Assembly: GCA_902803245.1 (NCBI GenBank)
Contig: CADCPJ010000340.1
Location: 1-7,299, forward strand
Reading direction: 5' to 3'
Length of the DNA stretch: 7,299 nucleotides
From: an uncultured Lachnospiraceae bacterium
Lineage (GTDB): Bacteria > Bacillota > Clostridia > Lachnospirales > Lachnospiraceae
In this document: piece by piece, positions 1 through 6,457 of the stretch
Numbering within the stretch: the first letter of the stretch is position 1
How the letters are laid out: every line of letters begins with the position of its first letter
The notes under the pieces: generated by a model
What the model was told of the DNA's origin: nothing
Databases searched by the model: none
What the model saw: only the letters and a program-made list of their open reading frames with translations
Position numbers and translations under genes: made by a program

Positions 1-330
1 ATGGTGCGCGAGGCCTGCGGTGATCACATCCTGAAGGTCATCATAGAGACCTGCCTCCTCACCGACGAGGAGAAGATCCGTATGTGCGAGATCGTGACCC
101 AGGCCAGGGCGGACTACATCAAGACTTCAACGGGCTTTAGTACAAGCGGCGCTACGTTCGCGGATGTGGAGCTCTTTGCCAGGTACGTGGGACCGAACGT
201 GAAGATCAAGGCTGCGGGCGGCATTTCCTCCATCGATGACGCGAAGAAATTCCTGTCCCTCGGCGCGGACAGACTCGGGACGAGCCGCATCGTGAAGATC
301 GTCAAGGAGATGGAAGCCTCCGGAAACTGA
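1..330 (+). CDS. deoC: Deoxyribose-phosphate aldolase, C-terminal part (5' end outside window)
   Basis: Class I aldolase that cleaves 2-deoxyribose-5-phosphate to glyceraldehyde-3-phosphate and acetaldehyde in cytosolic deoxynucleoside catabolism. The visible 109 residues are the second half of the TIM barrel. The fragment shows the family motif IKTSTGF, with the Schiff-base lysine at fragment residue 41, and the second active-site lysine in KAAGGI at residue 70. It also has the strand motif KVIIETCLL and the phosphate-binding end GADRLGTS. Family members are about 215-260 residues, so roughly half is missing. The ATG at base 1 is therefore best read as an internal methionine rather than the start. 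The reading frame ends with TGA at 328-330, 57 bases before udk, consistent with a shared nucleoside-salvage transcript. Identity is very secure; the truncation is only a window-edge effect. Confidence 0.95.
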   Translation: MVREACGDHILKVIIETCLLTDEEKIRMCEIVTQARADYIKTSTGFSTSGATFADVELFARYVGPNVKIKAAGGISSIDDAKKFLSLGADRLGTSRIVKIVKEMEASGN

Positions 331-387
331 CGGGACGCGCGGGACAAAAGGAGGACAGATCACCTTATGACAAATGGAGGAGAGCGC

Positions 388-1020
388 ATGGAGAGTATCC
401 TGATCGGAATCGCGGGCGGCAGCGGCAGCGGCAAGACGACACTCGCCGACAAGCTGGTGGAGTGCTTCGGGACGGATGAGGTGAGCATCATAAGACATGA
501 CAACTACTACAAGAGGCACGACGATCTGTCCTACGAGGAGCGGACAAAGCTGAATTACGACCATCCGGATGCATTCGATACGGAGCTTTTAATCGAACAC
601 ATCCGGATGCTGAAGGACTGGCATTCCGTTGAGATGCCCGTCTACGACTATTCCCAGCACAACCGGTCCGACAAGGTGATCGTGGTTCATCCCGCCCCGG
701 TCTTAATCCTCGAGGGCATCCTGATTTTCGTGGAGGAGTCCCTCTGTTCCCTCATGGACATCAAGGTCTTCGTGGACACGGACGCGGACGTCCGGATTCT
801 GCGCAGGATTCTCCGGGACGTGAAGGCGCGGGGGCGCTCTTTGGACAGCGTCATCAATCAGTATCTGACGACGGTGAAACCGATGCACGAGCAGTTCGTG
901 GAGCCCAGCAAGCGGAGGGCGGACGTGATCATCCCCGACGGCGGGTACAATGCGGTAGCCCTCGAGATGCTGATTCAGAGAGTCCGCAGCCAGCTGGCGA
1001 AATACAGGGCGGACATGTGA
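388..1020 (+). CDS. udk: Uridine kinase
   Basis: Cytosolic kinase that phosphorylates uridine (and usually cytidine) to the monophosphate in pyrimidine salvage. From ATG 388 it is 210 residues, the normal family size. The P-loop GGSGSGKTT is at residues 10-18. Other uridine-kinase hallmarks follow in order: RHDNYYK, NYDHPDAFD, PVYDYSQHNR, the Walker B-like VLILEGIL and the lid region with RILRRILRDVKARGRS. The tail motif VEPSKRRADVIIP is also typical. An in-frame ATG at 367 would add seven residues (MTNGGER). I prefer 388 because GGAGGAG at 376-382 sits 5 bases upstream and the protein then begins like its relatives; the site before 367 (AGGAGG 349-354) is 12 bases away. It follows deoC closely, so both probably belong to one nucleoside-salvage unit. 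No clear terminator follows; the next spacer carries tandem repeats. Confidence 0.95.
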   Translation: MESILIGIAGGSGSGKTTLADKLVECFGTDEVSIIRHDNYYKRHDDLSYEERTKLNYDHPDAFDTELLIEHIRMLKDWHSVEMPVYDYSQHNRSDKVIVVHPAPVLILEGILIFVEESLCSLMDIKVFVDTDADVRILRRILRDVKARGRSLDSVINQYLTTVKPMHEQFVEPSKRRADVIIPDGGYNAVALEMLIQRVRSQLAKYRADM

Positions 1021-1087
1021 CAACTGTTAAAGCATCCCGGGCACTGAGGGGGCTGAATAGCTGCGACATGTGAGCGGAAAGGCCATA

Positions 1088-1217
1088 AGTCAGCAGGGCG
1101 GCCGCATGAATAGAAAAAGCCGGCAGTCAGCAGGGCGGCCGCATGAATAGAAAAAGCCGGCAGTGAGCAGGGCAGCCGCATGAATAGAAAAAGCCGGCAG
1201 TGAGCAGGGCGGCCGCA
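1088..1217. repeat. 37-bp tandem repeat in the udk-fruK spacer
   Basis: Three consecutive near-identical 37-bp units start at about 1091, 1128 and 1165, and a fourth, partial unit runs from 1202 to about 1217. Each full unit reads through CAGCAGGGCGGCCGC, ATGAATAGAAAAAGCC and GGCAGT. Copies 1, 2 and 4 contain the palindrome GCGGCCGC; in copy 3 one base differs (GCAGCCGC). The junction base changes from TCAG to TGAG between copies 2 and 3. A degenerate further copy seems to lie upstream, with CATG at 1067, 38 bases before the CATG at 1105. The array ends directly before the fruK ribosome binding site (AAGGAGG, 1220-1226). The period is not a multiple of three and no ribosome binding site precedes the small ATGs inside, so I read it as non-coding. 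Its function is unknown. Confidence 0.9.
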
Positions 1218-1236
1218 GCAAGGAGGCGGAGCAGCC

Positions 1237-2154
1237 GTGATTTACACAGTCACTTTCAATCCTTCCCTGGATTACATCGTGCGGGTTCGGAACTTCCGGA
1301 CGGGGAAGCTGAACCGCACATACTATGAGAATGTCCTTCCCGGAGGCAAGGGGATCAACGTGTCCATCGTTCTTGAAAACCTCGGACAGAAGAGCACGGC
1401 GCTGGGCTTTGTGGCGGGCTTTACCGGGAGGGAGATCGAGGCGCGCCTCAAAAGGGCCGGCGTCGATTCGGATTTTATCGAGGTGAGAGAGGGCATGTCC
1501 CGGATCAACGTCAAGCTCAGATCCGACGAGGAGACCGAGATCAACGGCCAGGGCCCGAAGATCACGGACGAGGACATCCGGGCGCTTTTTGAGAAGCTGG
1601 ACAGGCTTCAAAAGGGCGATCTGCTCGTCATCTCGGGCTCCGTGCCCGGCACGCTCCCGGGAGATATGTACGAGCGAATCCTGAGCCGCCTTGAGGGAAA
1701 GGGGATTGACGCCGTCGTGGACGCAGAGAGGGATCTCCTCGTAAATGTCCTGAAATATCACCCTTTCCTGATCAAGCCAAACAACATCGAGCTCGGAGAG
1801 ATCTACGGAGTGAAGCTTTCGAAGCGGGACGAGGTCATTCCTTACGCGAAGAAGCTAAGGGAAGAGGGCGCGAGAAACGTGCTCGTCTCCATGGCGGGCG
1901 AGGGCGCTGTCCTTATTTCCGAACAGGGAGAAGTCTTGCAGGGCGAGGCCAAAAAGGGCAGAGTCGTAAACTCCGTCGGAGCGGGGGATTCCATGGTCGC
2001 GGGCTTCCTGACCGGGTACATGGAATATGACGGCGACATGGAGAAGGCTCTTTTGATGGGGCTTGGCGCAGGATCTGCCAGCGCATTCTCCCCGAACCTG
2101 GCGACGAGGCAGGAGGTGGAAGCGCTTCTTGCCGGGCAGCTTCATGCGAAATGA
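1237..2154 (+). CDS. fruK: 1-phosphofructokinase (PfkB family sugar-phosphate kinase)
   Basis: Probable cytosolic ATP-dependent kinase converting fructose-1-phosphate, the product of PTS fructose uptake, to fructose-1,6-bisphosphate. The 305-residue length is standard. The N-terminus MIYTVTFNPSLDYIV is typical of the FruK/LacC branch. PfkB signature 1 is at PGGKGINVS (residues 35-43). Signature 2 is NSVGAGDSMVAGF (245-257), with the catalytic base Asp251 and the anion-hole GAGD. KPNNIELGEI in the middle is also conserved in the branch. The start is GTG at 1237, supported by AAGGAGG at 1220-1226, 10 bases upstream; no better ATG is present. The HPr gene begins 78 bases after the stop, which favours a PTS-linked sugar. 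Tagatose-6-phosphate kinase (LacC) belongs to the same branch and cannot be excluded by eye. No PTS permease or fruR regulator is visible in the window. Confidence 0.85.
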   Translation: MIYTVTFNPSLDYIVRVRNFRTGKLNRTYYENVLPGGKGINVSIVLENLGQKSTALGFVAGFTGREIEARLKRAGVDSDFIEVREGMSRINVKLRSDEETEINGQGPKITDEDIRALFEKLDRLQKGDLLVISGSVPGTLPGDMYERILSRLEGKGIDAVVDAERDLLVNVLKYHPFLIKPNNIELGEIYGVKLSKRDEVIPYAKKLREEGARNVLVSMAGEGAVLISEQGEVLQGEAKKGRVVNSVGAGDSMVAGFLTGYMEYDGDMEKALLMGLGAGSASAFSPNLATRQEVEALLAGQLHAK

Positions 2155-2232
2155 AGAGCTGCCAGGAGTGACCCGGGGACTTAACGGGAGCCTGCCGGAG
2201 ACGGAACGGAGATGGAAAAGGAGAGAAATCAC

Positions 2233-2493
2233 ATGAAAGAATTCAGTTATGTAATCAAAGATGCGGAAGGCATCCACGCGAGACCGGCCGGCGAGCTCGT
2301 CAAGCTTGCGAAGAGCTTCGCTCCGACGACCATCACGATCAGCAAGGGCGTAAAGAGCGGAAATGCAACAAAGATCTTCGCGGTGATGGGTCTTGGCGCA
2401 AAGCAGGGCGAGACAGTCACTTTCCGGATCGAGGGCGAGGGCGAAGAGGCAGCGGCGGCCGAGCTCGAGAAGTTTATGAGCGAGAACCTGTGA
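2233..2493 (+). CDS. ptsH: HPr-family phosphocarrier protein lacking the Ser46 site
   Basis: Small cytosolic phosphocarrier of the PTS, receiving phosphate from enzyme I and passing it to sugar-specific EIIA domains. From ATG 2233 it is 86 residues, matching the usual 85-88. The active histidine is His15 in GIHARPAG, at the canonical position. The second conserved block IFAVMGLGAKQGE is at residues 48-60. In Bacillus HPr the matching block is preceded by Ser46, the target of HPr kinase. Here the aligned residue is Lys47, preceded by Thr46, after an apparent one-residue insertion in the preceding loop. An in-frame ATG at 2212 would add MEKERNH. I reject it because the AAAAGGAGAG ribosome binding site lies between it and 2233, 7 bases before the latter. 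It lies 78 bases after fruK and is followed by a terminator, so it is probably the last gene of that unit. Confidence 0.93.
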   Translation: MKEFSYVIKDAEGIHARPAGELVKLAKSFAPTTITISKGVKSGNATKIFAVMGLGAKQGETVTFRIEGEGEEAAAAELEKFMSENL

Positions 2494-2496
2494 TCC

Positions 2497-2518
2497 GTGT
2501 TTTTCACAGGGGAAACAC
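2497..2518 (+). other. Small inverted repeat just after ptsH
   Basis: GTGTTT (2497-2502) pairs with AAACAC (2513-2518) around a 10-base loop, starting three bases after the ptsH stop codon. There is no T-run behind it, so it is not a terminator by itself. It may be an mRNA 3'-end stabilising hairpin in front of the stronger terminator at 2531-2566. Chance is also possible. Confidence 0.35.
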
Positions 2519-2530
2519 ATTTACCACGTA

Positions 2531-2566
2531 GAGTAGTCTGCAGGCGTTTATGCGGACTGCTTTTTT
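2531..2566 (+). terminator. Rho-independent terminator after ptsH
   Basis: GTAGTCTGC (2533-2541) pairs with GCGGACTGC (2552-2560), giving a 9-bp stem with two G-T wobbles. One further A-T pair can close the loop. Six T residues follow at 2561-2566, and the stem can be extended outward by A-T pairing with the T-tract. It sits 40-70 bases after the ptsH stop and before the ABC operon. It therefore separates the fruK-ptsH unit from the transporter operon. Confidence 0.85.
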
Positions 2567-2589
2567 GGTGCGGAACGTTACCATGGTTT

Positions 2590-2618
2590 TTAAAGATGCC
2601 AAACAGCTGCTGTATGAT
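2590..2618 (+). promoter_or_regulatory. Possible sigma-A-type promoter of the ABC operon
   Basis: TATGAT at 2613-2618 matches five of six bases of the TATAAT consensus. With a 17-base spacer, the upstream hexamer is TTAAAG (2590-2595), only a weak match to TTGACA. The position is sensible: after the terminator and 50 bases before the ATPase start codon. An imperfect direct repeat, ACAGCTGCTG at 2603-2612 and ACAGCTGCCG at 2631-2640 (28-base period), flanks the -10 element and could be an operator. Both are inferences from short sequences. Confidence 0.35.
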
Positions 2619-2668
2619 TAAGGGCGCCGGACAGCTGCCGCATTTTTCATAAAGGACAGGATGGAAAA

Positions 2669-3730
2669 ATGATTCAAGTGAGACATCTCACCAAGCTCTA
2701 CGGGGACTTCGCCGCGGTGAAGGACATCAGCTTTGAGATCGAGGACGGAACCATCTGCGGGTTTCTCGGGCCGAACGGCGCGGGAAAGTCCACGACGCTG
2801 AATATCCTGACCGGGTATACGGCCCCCACGGAGGGCGAGGTCCTCATCGACGGCCGCGACATACTTAAGGAGGCGGAGGAGGCGAGGCGATCCACAGGCT
2901 TTTTGCCCGAGATCCCTCCGGTCTATCCCGACCTGACCGTGTACGAGTACCTCTCCTTCGCGGCGCAGCTGAAGGGAATCAAAAAGAGGGAGCGGGAGGA
3001 GGAGGTCAGGTTCCGGATGGAGCAGCTGAATCTCACTGAGGTGAAAGACAGGCTGATCCGGAACCTGTCGAAGGGCTTCCGGCAGCGGGTCGGCTTTGCC
3101 GGAGCCCTTCTCGGCGACCCCGGCGTACTGATTCTGGACGAGCCCATGGCGGGCCTCGACCCGAAGCAGATTCTCGAGACGAGGGAGCTCATCCGCTCCT
3201 TAAAAAATGACCACACCGTAATCCTCAGCTCCCATATCTTAAGCGAAGTGTCGGAGATCTGCGACCGGGTTCTCATCATTTCCGAGGGGGAGATCGTGGC
3301 GGCAGACACGCCGGAGCACCTTGAGAGCGCGTCCGGAGCGGGAACCGTGCTCTGCATCACTGCCTCCGGCAGCCTTGACCGCGTTCTCTCCGCGGTCCGG
3401 ACCGTCACGGAAGTGAGGGAGGACAACGTGACCGAATCGGAGAGCGGAGTGCAGGTAAGGGTACGCTTAAGGGACGGAGAGGATCTCCGCTTAAGGCTCA
3501 GCGAGGCTCTCTTTGCGGCCGGATGCCCGATTCTCGAGATGAAGCAGGAGAAGGCCGACCTCGAAAATATCTTCCTCATGCTCACGGATGAAACCGGCAG
3601 CGGGAACAGCCTGCAGGAAGATGGCGCCGGCAGCGGGAGCAGCCAGGAGGAAACCGGCGGCGGGAGCGGTCAGGAGGAAACCGGCGCCCAGAAGGCTGCC
3701 GCCGCGGATCGGGGGGAGGAGAGACCATGA
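2669..3730 (+). CDS. ABC transporter ATP-binding protein, GldA/NatA-like, with repetitive acidic C-terminal tail
   Basis: Cytoplasmic ATPase subunit that should power the ABC-2 type permease encoded next. All nucleotide-binding motifs are intact. Walker A is GPNGAGKST (residues 34-42) and the Q-loop region has LPEIPPVYPDLT (79-90), the LPE form common in this subfamily. The ABC signature is LSKGFRQRVG (133-142). Walker B is VLILDEP (153-159) with the catalytic Glu158, and the H-loop His189 is in SSHILSEV. The family-typical end LENIFLMLTD is reached near residue 307. Residues 308-353 are an unusual extension rich in E, G, S, T and Q, built of repeats like ETGSGNSLQ and ETGGGSGQE. The gene overlaps the permease by 4 bases (ATGA), implying translational coupling. 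The ribosome binding site is AAAGGA at 2651-2656. The substrate is unknown; homologues sit with GldF/GldG. Confidence 0.92.
   Translation: MIQVRHLTKLYGDFAAVKDISFEIEDGTICGFLGPNGAGKSTTLNILTGYTAPTEGEVLIDGRDILKEAEEARRSTGFLPEIPPVYPDLTVYEYLSFAAQLKGIKKREREEEVRFRMEQLNLTEVKDRLIRNLSKGFRQRVGFAGALLGDPGVLILDEPMAGLDPKQILETRELIRSLKNDHTVILSSHILSEVSEICDRVLIISEGEIVAADTPEHLESASGAGTVLCITASGSLDRVLSAVRTVTEVREDNVTESESGVQVRVRLRDGEDLRLRLSEALFAAGCPILEMKQEKADLENIFLMLTDETGSGNSLQEDGAGSGSSQEETGGGSGQEETGAQKAAAADRGEERP
3590..3691 (+). repeat. In-frame tandem repeats encoding the ATPase tail
   Basis: Units begin at 3590, 3617, 3650 and 3677, with lengths 27, 33, 27 and a partial 15 bases. Most start with GAAACCGGC and continue with a variant of AGCGGGAGC and CAGGAG. 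All lengths are multiples of three, so the frame is kept. The encoded peptides are ETGSGNSLQ, EDGAGSGSSQE, ETGGGSGQE and ETGAQ. The tail is likely disordered. Confidence 0.85.
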
Positions 3731-4590
3731 CCGCCATTTACAAAAAAGAGCTGCGGAGCATGTTCACCAATATGAGCGGTGCGATCGCGATTGCCGTCAT
3801 GCTCCTCGTCACGGGGCTCATGTTCCGCTTCTACAACCTGCACAACGGCGTGCTGACGCTCCACTACACCGTCAGCAATTCGGCGCTGGTCTTCTATATT
3901 GTGATTCCCGTGCTCTCGATGCGGAGCTTCGCGGAGGAGCGGCGGCAAAAGACCGACCAGCTGCTGCTGACTGCCCCGGTGGGGCTCTTAAGGATCGTTC
4001 TCGGGAAGTACCTCGCCATCGTCACGGTATTTGCCATCCCGGTTCTCGTTATGTGCACCTATCCGCTGATCATGCTGAGCTTCGGGCCGGAGACGCTGCT
4101 GTGGGACTACACCTGCCTTCTCGCGTTTTTTTTCATGGGGTGCGCCTATCTCTCTGTCGGGATGTTCATCTCCAGCTGCACGGAGAGCCCGGTGATCGCG
4201 GCGATTCTCACAATCCTTTTCGTGTTCGCGACGCAGATGCTGAGCTCCATTTTTACGATGATCAGCGGGACGGCCCTCACAGCCATGCTCTTTCTTACGG
4301 CCCTCTCGGTCCTTATATCGCTGCTCGTCTATATGATGACGGGCCACTACGCCCTCAGTATGATCGTGCTTGCAGGGCTCGGGGCGGCCTGCATCGCAGG
4401 CTACGTCCTGCGGCCGGATCTCTTTAGCGGAAGGACGGAGTCGGTGCTCCGCATATTGGACTTCAGCACGCATTTCTCTGATTTTGCGGGCGGCGTATTT
4501 GCGATACCGAACCTGATGTTCTTCCTGTCCTACGCGGCTGTCGGCGTGCTGCTGACGATTCAGTCGCTTGACAAAAGGCGCTGGAGCTGA
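3727..4590 (+). CDS. ABC-2 type permease, GldF-like
   Basis: Integral membrane subunit of the transporter, 287 residues. A short cytosolic start (MTAIYKKELRSMF) precedes hydrophobic segments near residues 17-34, 50-65, 96-118, 128-150, 155-178, 183-204, 208-226 and 259-279. I would call six to eight membrane spans. The cytosolic loop SMRSFAEERRQKTDQLLLTAPV (read as two halves, residues 64-74 and 75-85) carries the FAEE..R..T..LLLT.PV pattern typical of ABC-2 permeases of the GldF/NosY kind, thought to contact the ATPase. The start ATG 3727 overlaps the ATPase stop, and GGAGGAG at 3715-3721 lies 5 bases upstream. Unlike the other three operon proteins, it has no repeat insert. Only one permease gene is present, so a homodimer is expected by inference. 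The substrate cannot be told from the sequence. Confidence 0.9.
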   Translation: MTAIYKKELRSMFTNMSGAIAIAVMLLVTGLMFRFYNLHNGVLTLHYTVSNSALVFYIVIPVLSMRSFAEERRQKTDQLLLTAPVGLLRIVLGKYLAIVTVFAIPVLVMCTYPLIMLSFGPETLLWDYTCLLAFFFMGCAYLSVGMFISSCTESPVIAAILTILFVFATQMLSSIFTMISGTALTAMLFLTALSVLISLLVYMMTGHYALSMIVLAGLGAACIAGYVLRPDLFSGRTESVLRILDFSTHFSDFAGGVFAIPNLMFFLSYAAVGVLLTIQSLDKRRWS

Positions 4591-4640
4591 AAAAGTAAAA
4601 AAACCGGACAGCGCCGGCTCTCTTTAGCGAAACTTTAGAT

Positions 4641-6335
4641 ATGGATAATCAATTTGAGAAAAATGAACACCCCCATGAGAGACAATCCTCTCTTGGAAGG
4701 ACGGACCGGAGCGCCCGCGTCTTAGGAAAGAGGAGGCTTAAAAAAGGCTCCTATGCCCTGGTTCTTACTGCGGTCTCTTTGGCGTCGATTCTCGTGATCA
4801 ATATCATCGCGCGAACCATACCGAAGCAGTTTACGACTTTCGATGTCTCAAATGAGAAGCTCTACTCCATCGGCGAGATCTCGAAGGGCGTCCTGGATGC
4901 CCTTGAAGAGCCGGTGACGCTTCGCCTCGTCACGGAGGCGGGGCAGGAGGATGAGGCTGTGGGGAAGCTCGTGGAGTCTTACGCGGCCTACTCCGACAAA
5001 ATTGTTCTCGACGAGATCGACGCCATCGCGAATCCGACATTTGCCGCCGGGTACGGCGAGGAGAGCATTCCCTTAAACAGTGTCATCGCCGCGGCGGGGG
5101 ACCGCCATCAGGTTGCCTCATATTACAATTTCTACGGGTATGACTCGTATTATTCCGAGCCTTCCGTTTGGGACGCCGAGGGCCAGATCACGAGTGCCAT
5201 CGCGGCGGTGGCGCAAAATGAGAGCTCGAAGGTCCGCTTCACGACGGGGCACGACGAGCTCGAGATCAGCTCTGAGATGGCGGACAGCCTTAAAAAGGCC
5301 AATATGACCTCGGAAGGGATCAACCTCCTTGCCGAGGAGATTCCGGAAGACACCGACGCCCTGATGATCTGTGCCCCGGCCCGGGACTTTGGCGGGGAGG
5401 AAGTGAAAAAGGTCCTTCAATATCTTGAAAATGGAGGCCGGCTGCTCCTCATGACGATGTCCGATGCCGTGACGGGGGCGAAGACGCCGAACCTGGACCG
5501 GATCGCCGAAAGCTATGGTGTATCAAGAAAGGGCGGCCTCGTCCTCGAGGGGGACACCTCTTCCTATGTCCAGGCTCCCTACCTGATCCTGCCGGGGACC
5601 GGAAACTCTGAAGTGACGGACGGACTTTCCAACCTGAATATTGTCTGCGCCCTTCCGGAGGCCCTTGATGCCGGAGACACCGATGAGGCGGTCTACACCG
5701 TGACGACGCTCCTTGCCACAAGCCCCGGAGCCTACATCAAGCAGGAAATAGCGGACACCGTCGAGAAGGAGAGCGGGGACGAGGAAGGGCAGTTTGTGCT
5801 CGGAGTGGCCATCGAGGAGACTCTTTTCTCCGGCAGCATGGGAGAGCCGGATGTGGATCTCAATATGGAATTTGAGGAAGAGACCGGGTCTGCCCGGGAA
5901 ATTATGGAATCCGGGGAAGAGACCGGGTCTGCCCGGGAAATTATGGAATCTGCGGAAGAGACCGGGACTGTCCCGGATACTCCGGAAAAAGTTCAGGAAG
6001 AGGCGGACCGGGACGATTCCGGGGATAACCGGGTTCGCGCTGCGCGGATTTTATATTACTCCACTCCGTGCCTCTTCAGCTCCGCCGCCCTCTCCACTTT
6101 GATACAGCAGCAGACGGCGCTTCCGGAGGGCAACACGGCGCTCTTCGCGAAATCGATGGCCTATCTCACCGACCGGAAAACCGCGGTCTCCGTGGAGCCG
6201 AAGACCCTTGCGGTGCCGCAGACGGTCATCGACGGGAGGACTGAGGCCCTTCTTGGGAATGCGGCGATGATAGCCCTGCCGGTACTGGTGCTGATCGCGG
6301 GATTTATCATTTTCAGGAGAAGGCGTCTGAGATGA
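4641..6335 (+). CDS. GldG-like ABC transporter auxiliary protein with internal acidic repeats
   Basis: Large membrane-anchored protein of 564 residues. An N-terminal cytosolic, basic stretch precedes one membrane span (about 37-57). A long extracytoplasmic region follows, with family-like motifs KLYSIGEIS, SYYSEPSVWDAEGQITSAI and VRFTTGHDELEIS. A sugar-binding or GATase-like fold segment, ALMICAPARDF and LQYLENGGRLLLMT, comes next. A C-terminal span (541-558) ends in RRRRLR. The layout matches the GldG/ABC auxiliary family, whose molecular role is not established in Firmicutes. Residues 413-449 are tandem repeats (EETGSAREIMES), part of an acidic insert of roughly 80 residues between LGVAIEE and ARILYYST. 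This probably explains a length above what I would expect for Firmicutes relatives. The gene starts 50 bases after the permease. No ribosome binding site precedes ATG 4641, yet upstream in-frame codons offer no alternative start before a stop at 4596-4598. Confidence 0.85.
   Translation: MDNQFEKNEHPHERQSSLGRTDRSARVLGKRRLKKGSYALVLTAVSLASILVINIIARTIPKQFTTFDVSNEKLYSIGEISKGVLDALEEPVTLRLVTEAGQEDEAVGKLVESYAAYSDKIVLDEIDAIANPTFAAGYGEESIPLNSVIAAAGDRHQVASYYNFYGYDSYYSEPSVWDAEGQITSAIAAVAQNESSKVRFTTGHDELEISSEMADSLKKANMTSEGINLLAEEIPEDTDALMICAPARDFGGEEVKKVLQYLENGGRLLLMTMSDAVTGAKTPNLDRIAESYGVSRKGGLVLEGDTSSYVQAPYLILPGTGNSEVTDGLSNLNIVCALPEALDAGDTDEAVYTVTTLLATSPGAYIKQEIADTVEKESGDEEGQFVLGVAIEETLFSGSMGEPDVDLNMEFEEETGSAREIMESGEETGSAREIMESAEETGTVPDTPEKVQEEADRDDSGDNRVRAARILYYSTPCLFSSAALSTLIQQQTALPEGNTALFAKSMAYLTDRKTAVSVEPKTLAVPQTVIDGRTEALLGNAAMIALPVLVLIAGFIIFRRRRLR
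5877..5976 (+). repeat. 39-bp in-frame tandem repeat within the GldG-like gene
   Basis: Two almost perfect 39-bp units (5877-5915 and 5916-5954) begin GAAGAGACCGGGTCTGCC and continue CGGGAAATTATGGAATC. They differ at only two positions near the end. A third copy (5955-5976) begins GAAGAGACCGGGACTG and then diverges. The bases just upstream (ATATGGAATTTGAG, 5863-5876) resemble the second half of the unit and may be the ancestral seed. The period of 13 codons yields EETGSAREIMESG, EETGSAREIMESA and EETGTVPDTPE. The near-identity of copies 1 and 2 suggests a recent duplication. Confidence 0.93.
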
Positions 6336-6366
6336 CGCCGTTTTCCTATATGCAGTTTACCTGAGA

Positions 6367-6416
6367 AATTGCCGTCGGCAATTGCTAAGGTTAACTGGTA
6401 TACTAAGGTTAACTGG
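6367..6416. promoter_or_regulatory. Palindrome plus 14-bp direct repeats upstream of the DUF4340 gene
   Basis: In the 122-base gap between the GldG-like and DUF4340 genes, AATTGCC (6367-6373) and GGCAATT (6377-6383) form a perfect 7-bp inverted repeat around GTC. Directly after it, CTAAGGTTAACTGG occurs twice, at 6385-6398 and 6403-6416, an 18-base period separated by TATA. Each copy holds the palindrome GTTAAC. There is no T-run, so this is not a terminator. The layout could be an operator, an mRNA processing hairpin or a small repeat expansion. TATACT at 6399-6404 resembles a -10 box, but no fitting -35 is seen. Confidence 0.5.
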
Positions 6417-6457
6417 AATAAGAACCATCAGGCTGGCTGGCGGAGGAATCAATCTGT

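Noticed and set aside
1030..1054. Possible terminator hairpin after udk (AGCATCCC against GGGGGCT)
   Set aside because: The stem has a mismatch and a wobble, and no T-run follows.
1106..1201. Small ATG-started peptides inside each 37-bp repeat (MNRKSRQ and a longer version)
   Set aside because: No ribosome binding site precedes them, and they arise automatically from an ATGAATAG in the repeat unit.
1088..1217. CRISPR-like array
   Set aside because: The 37-bp units abut directly with no unique spacers between them, and no cas gene is near; this is a plain tandem repeat.
1090..1761. 223-codon antisense open frame across the 37-bp repeats and fruK
   Set aside because: Entirely opposite to fruK and the repeat array; the sequence looks like a reverse-complement shadow with repeat-derived residues and no family features.
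3588..4427. 279-codon open frame on the + strand overlapping the ATPase tail and the permease
   Set aside because: It lies in another frame of two clear genes, is rich in Arg, His and Ala as expected for a GC-rich shadow, shows no domain and has no convincing start.
4600..4620. CCGG-loop-CCGG hairpin in the permease-GldG gap as a terminator
   Set aside because: Only a 4-bp stem and no T-run; the genes before and after clearly belong together.
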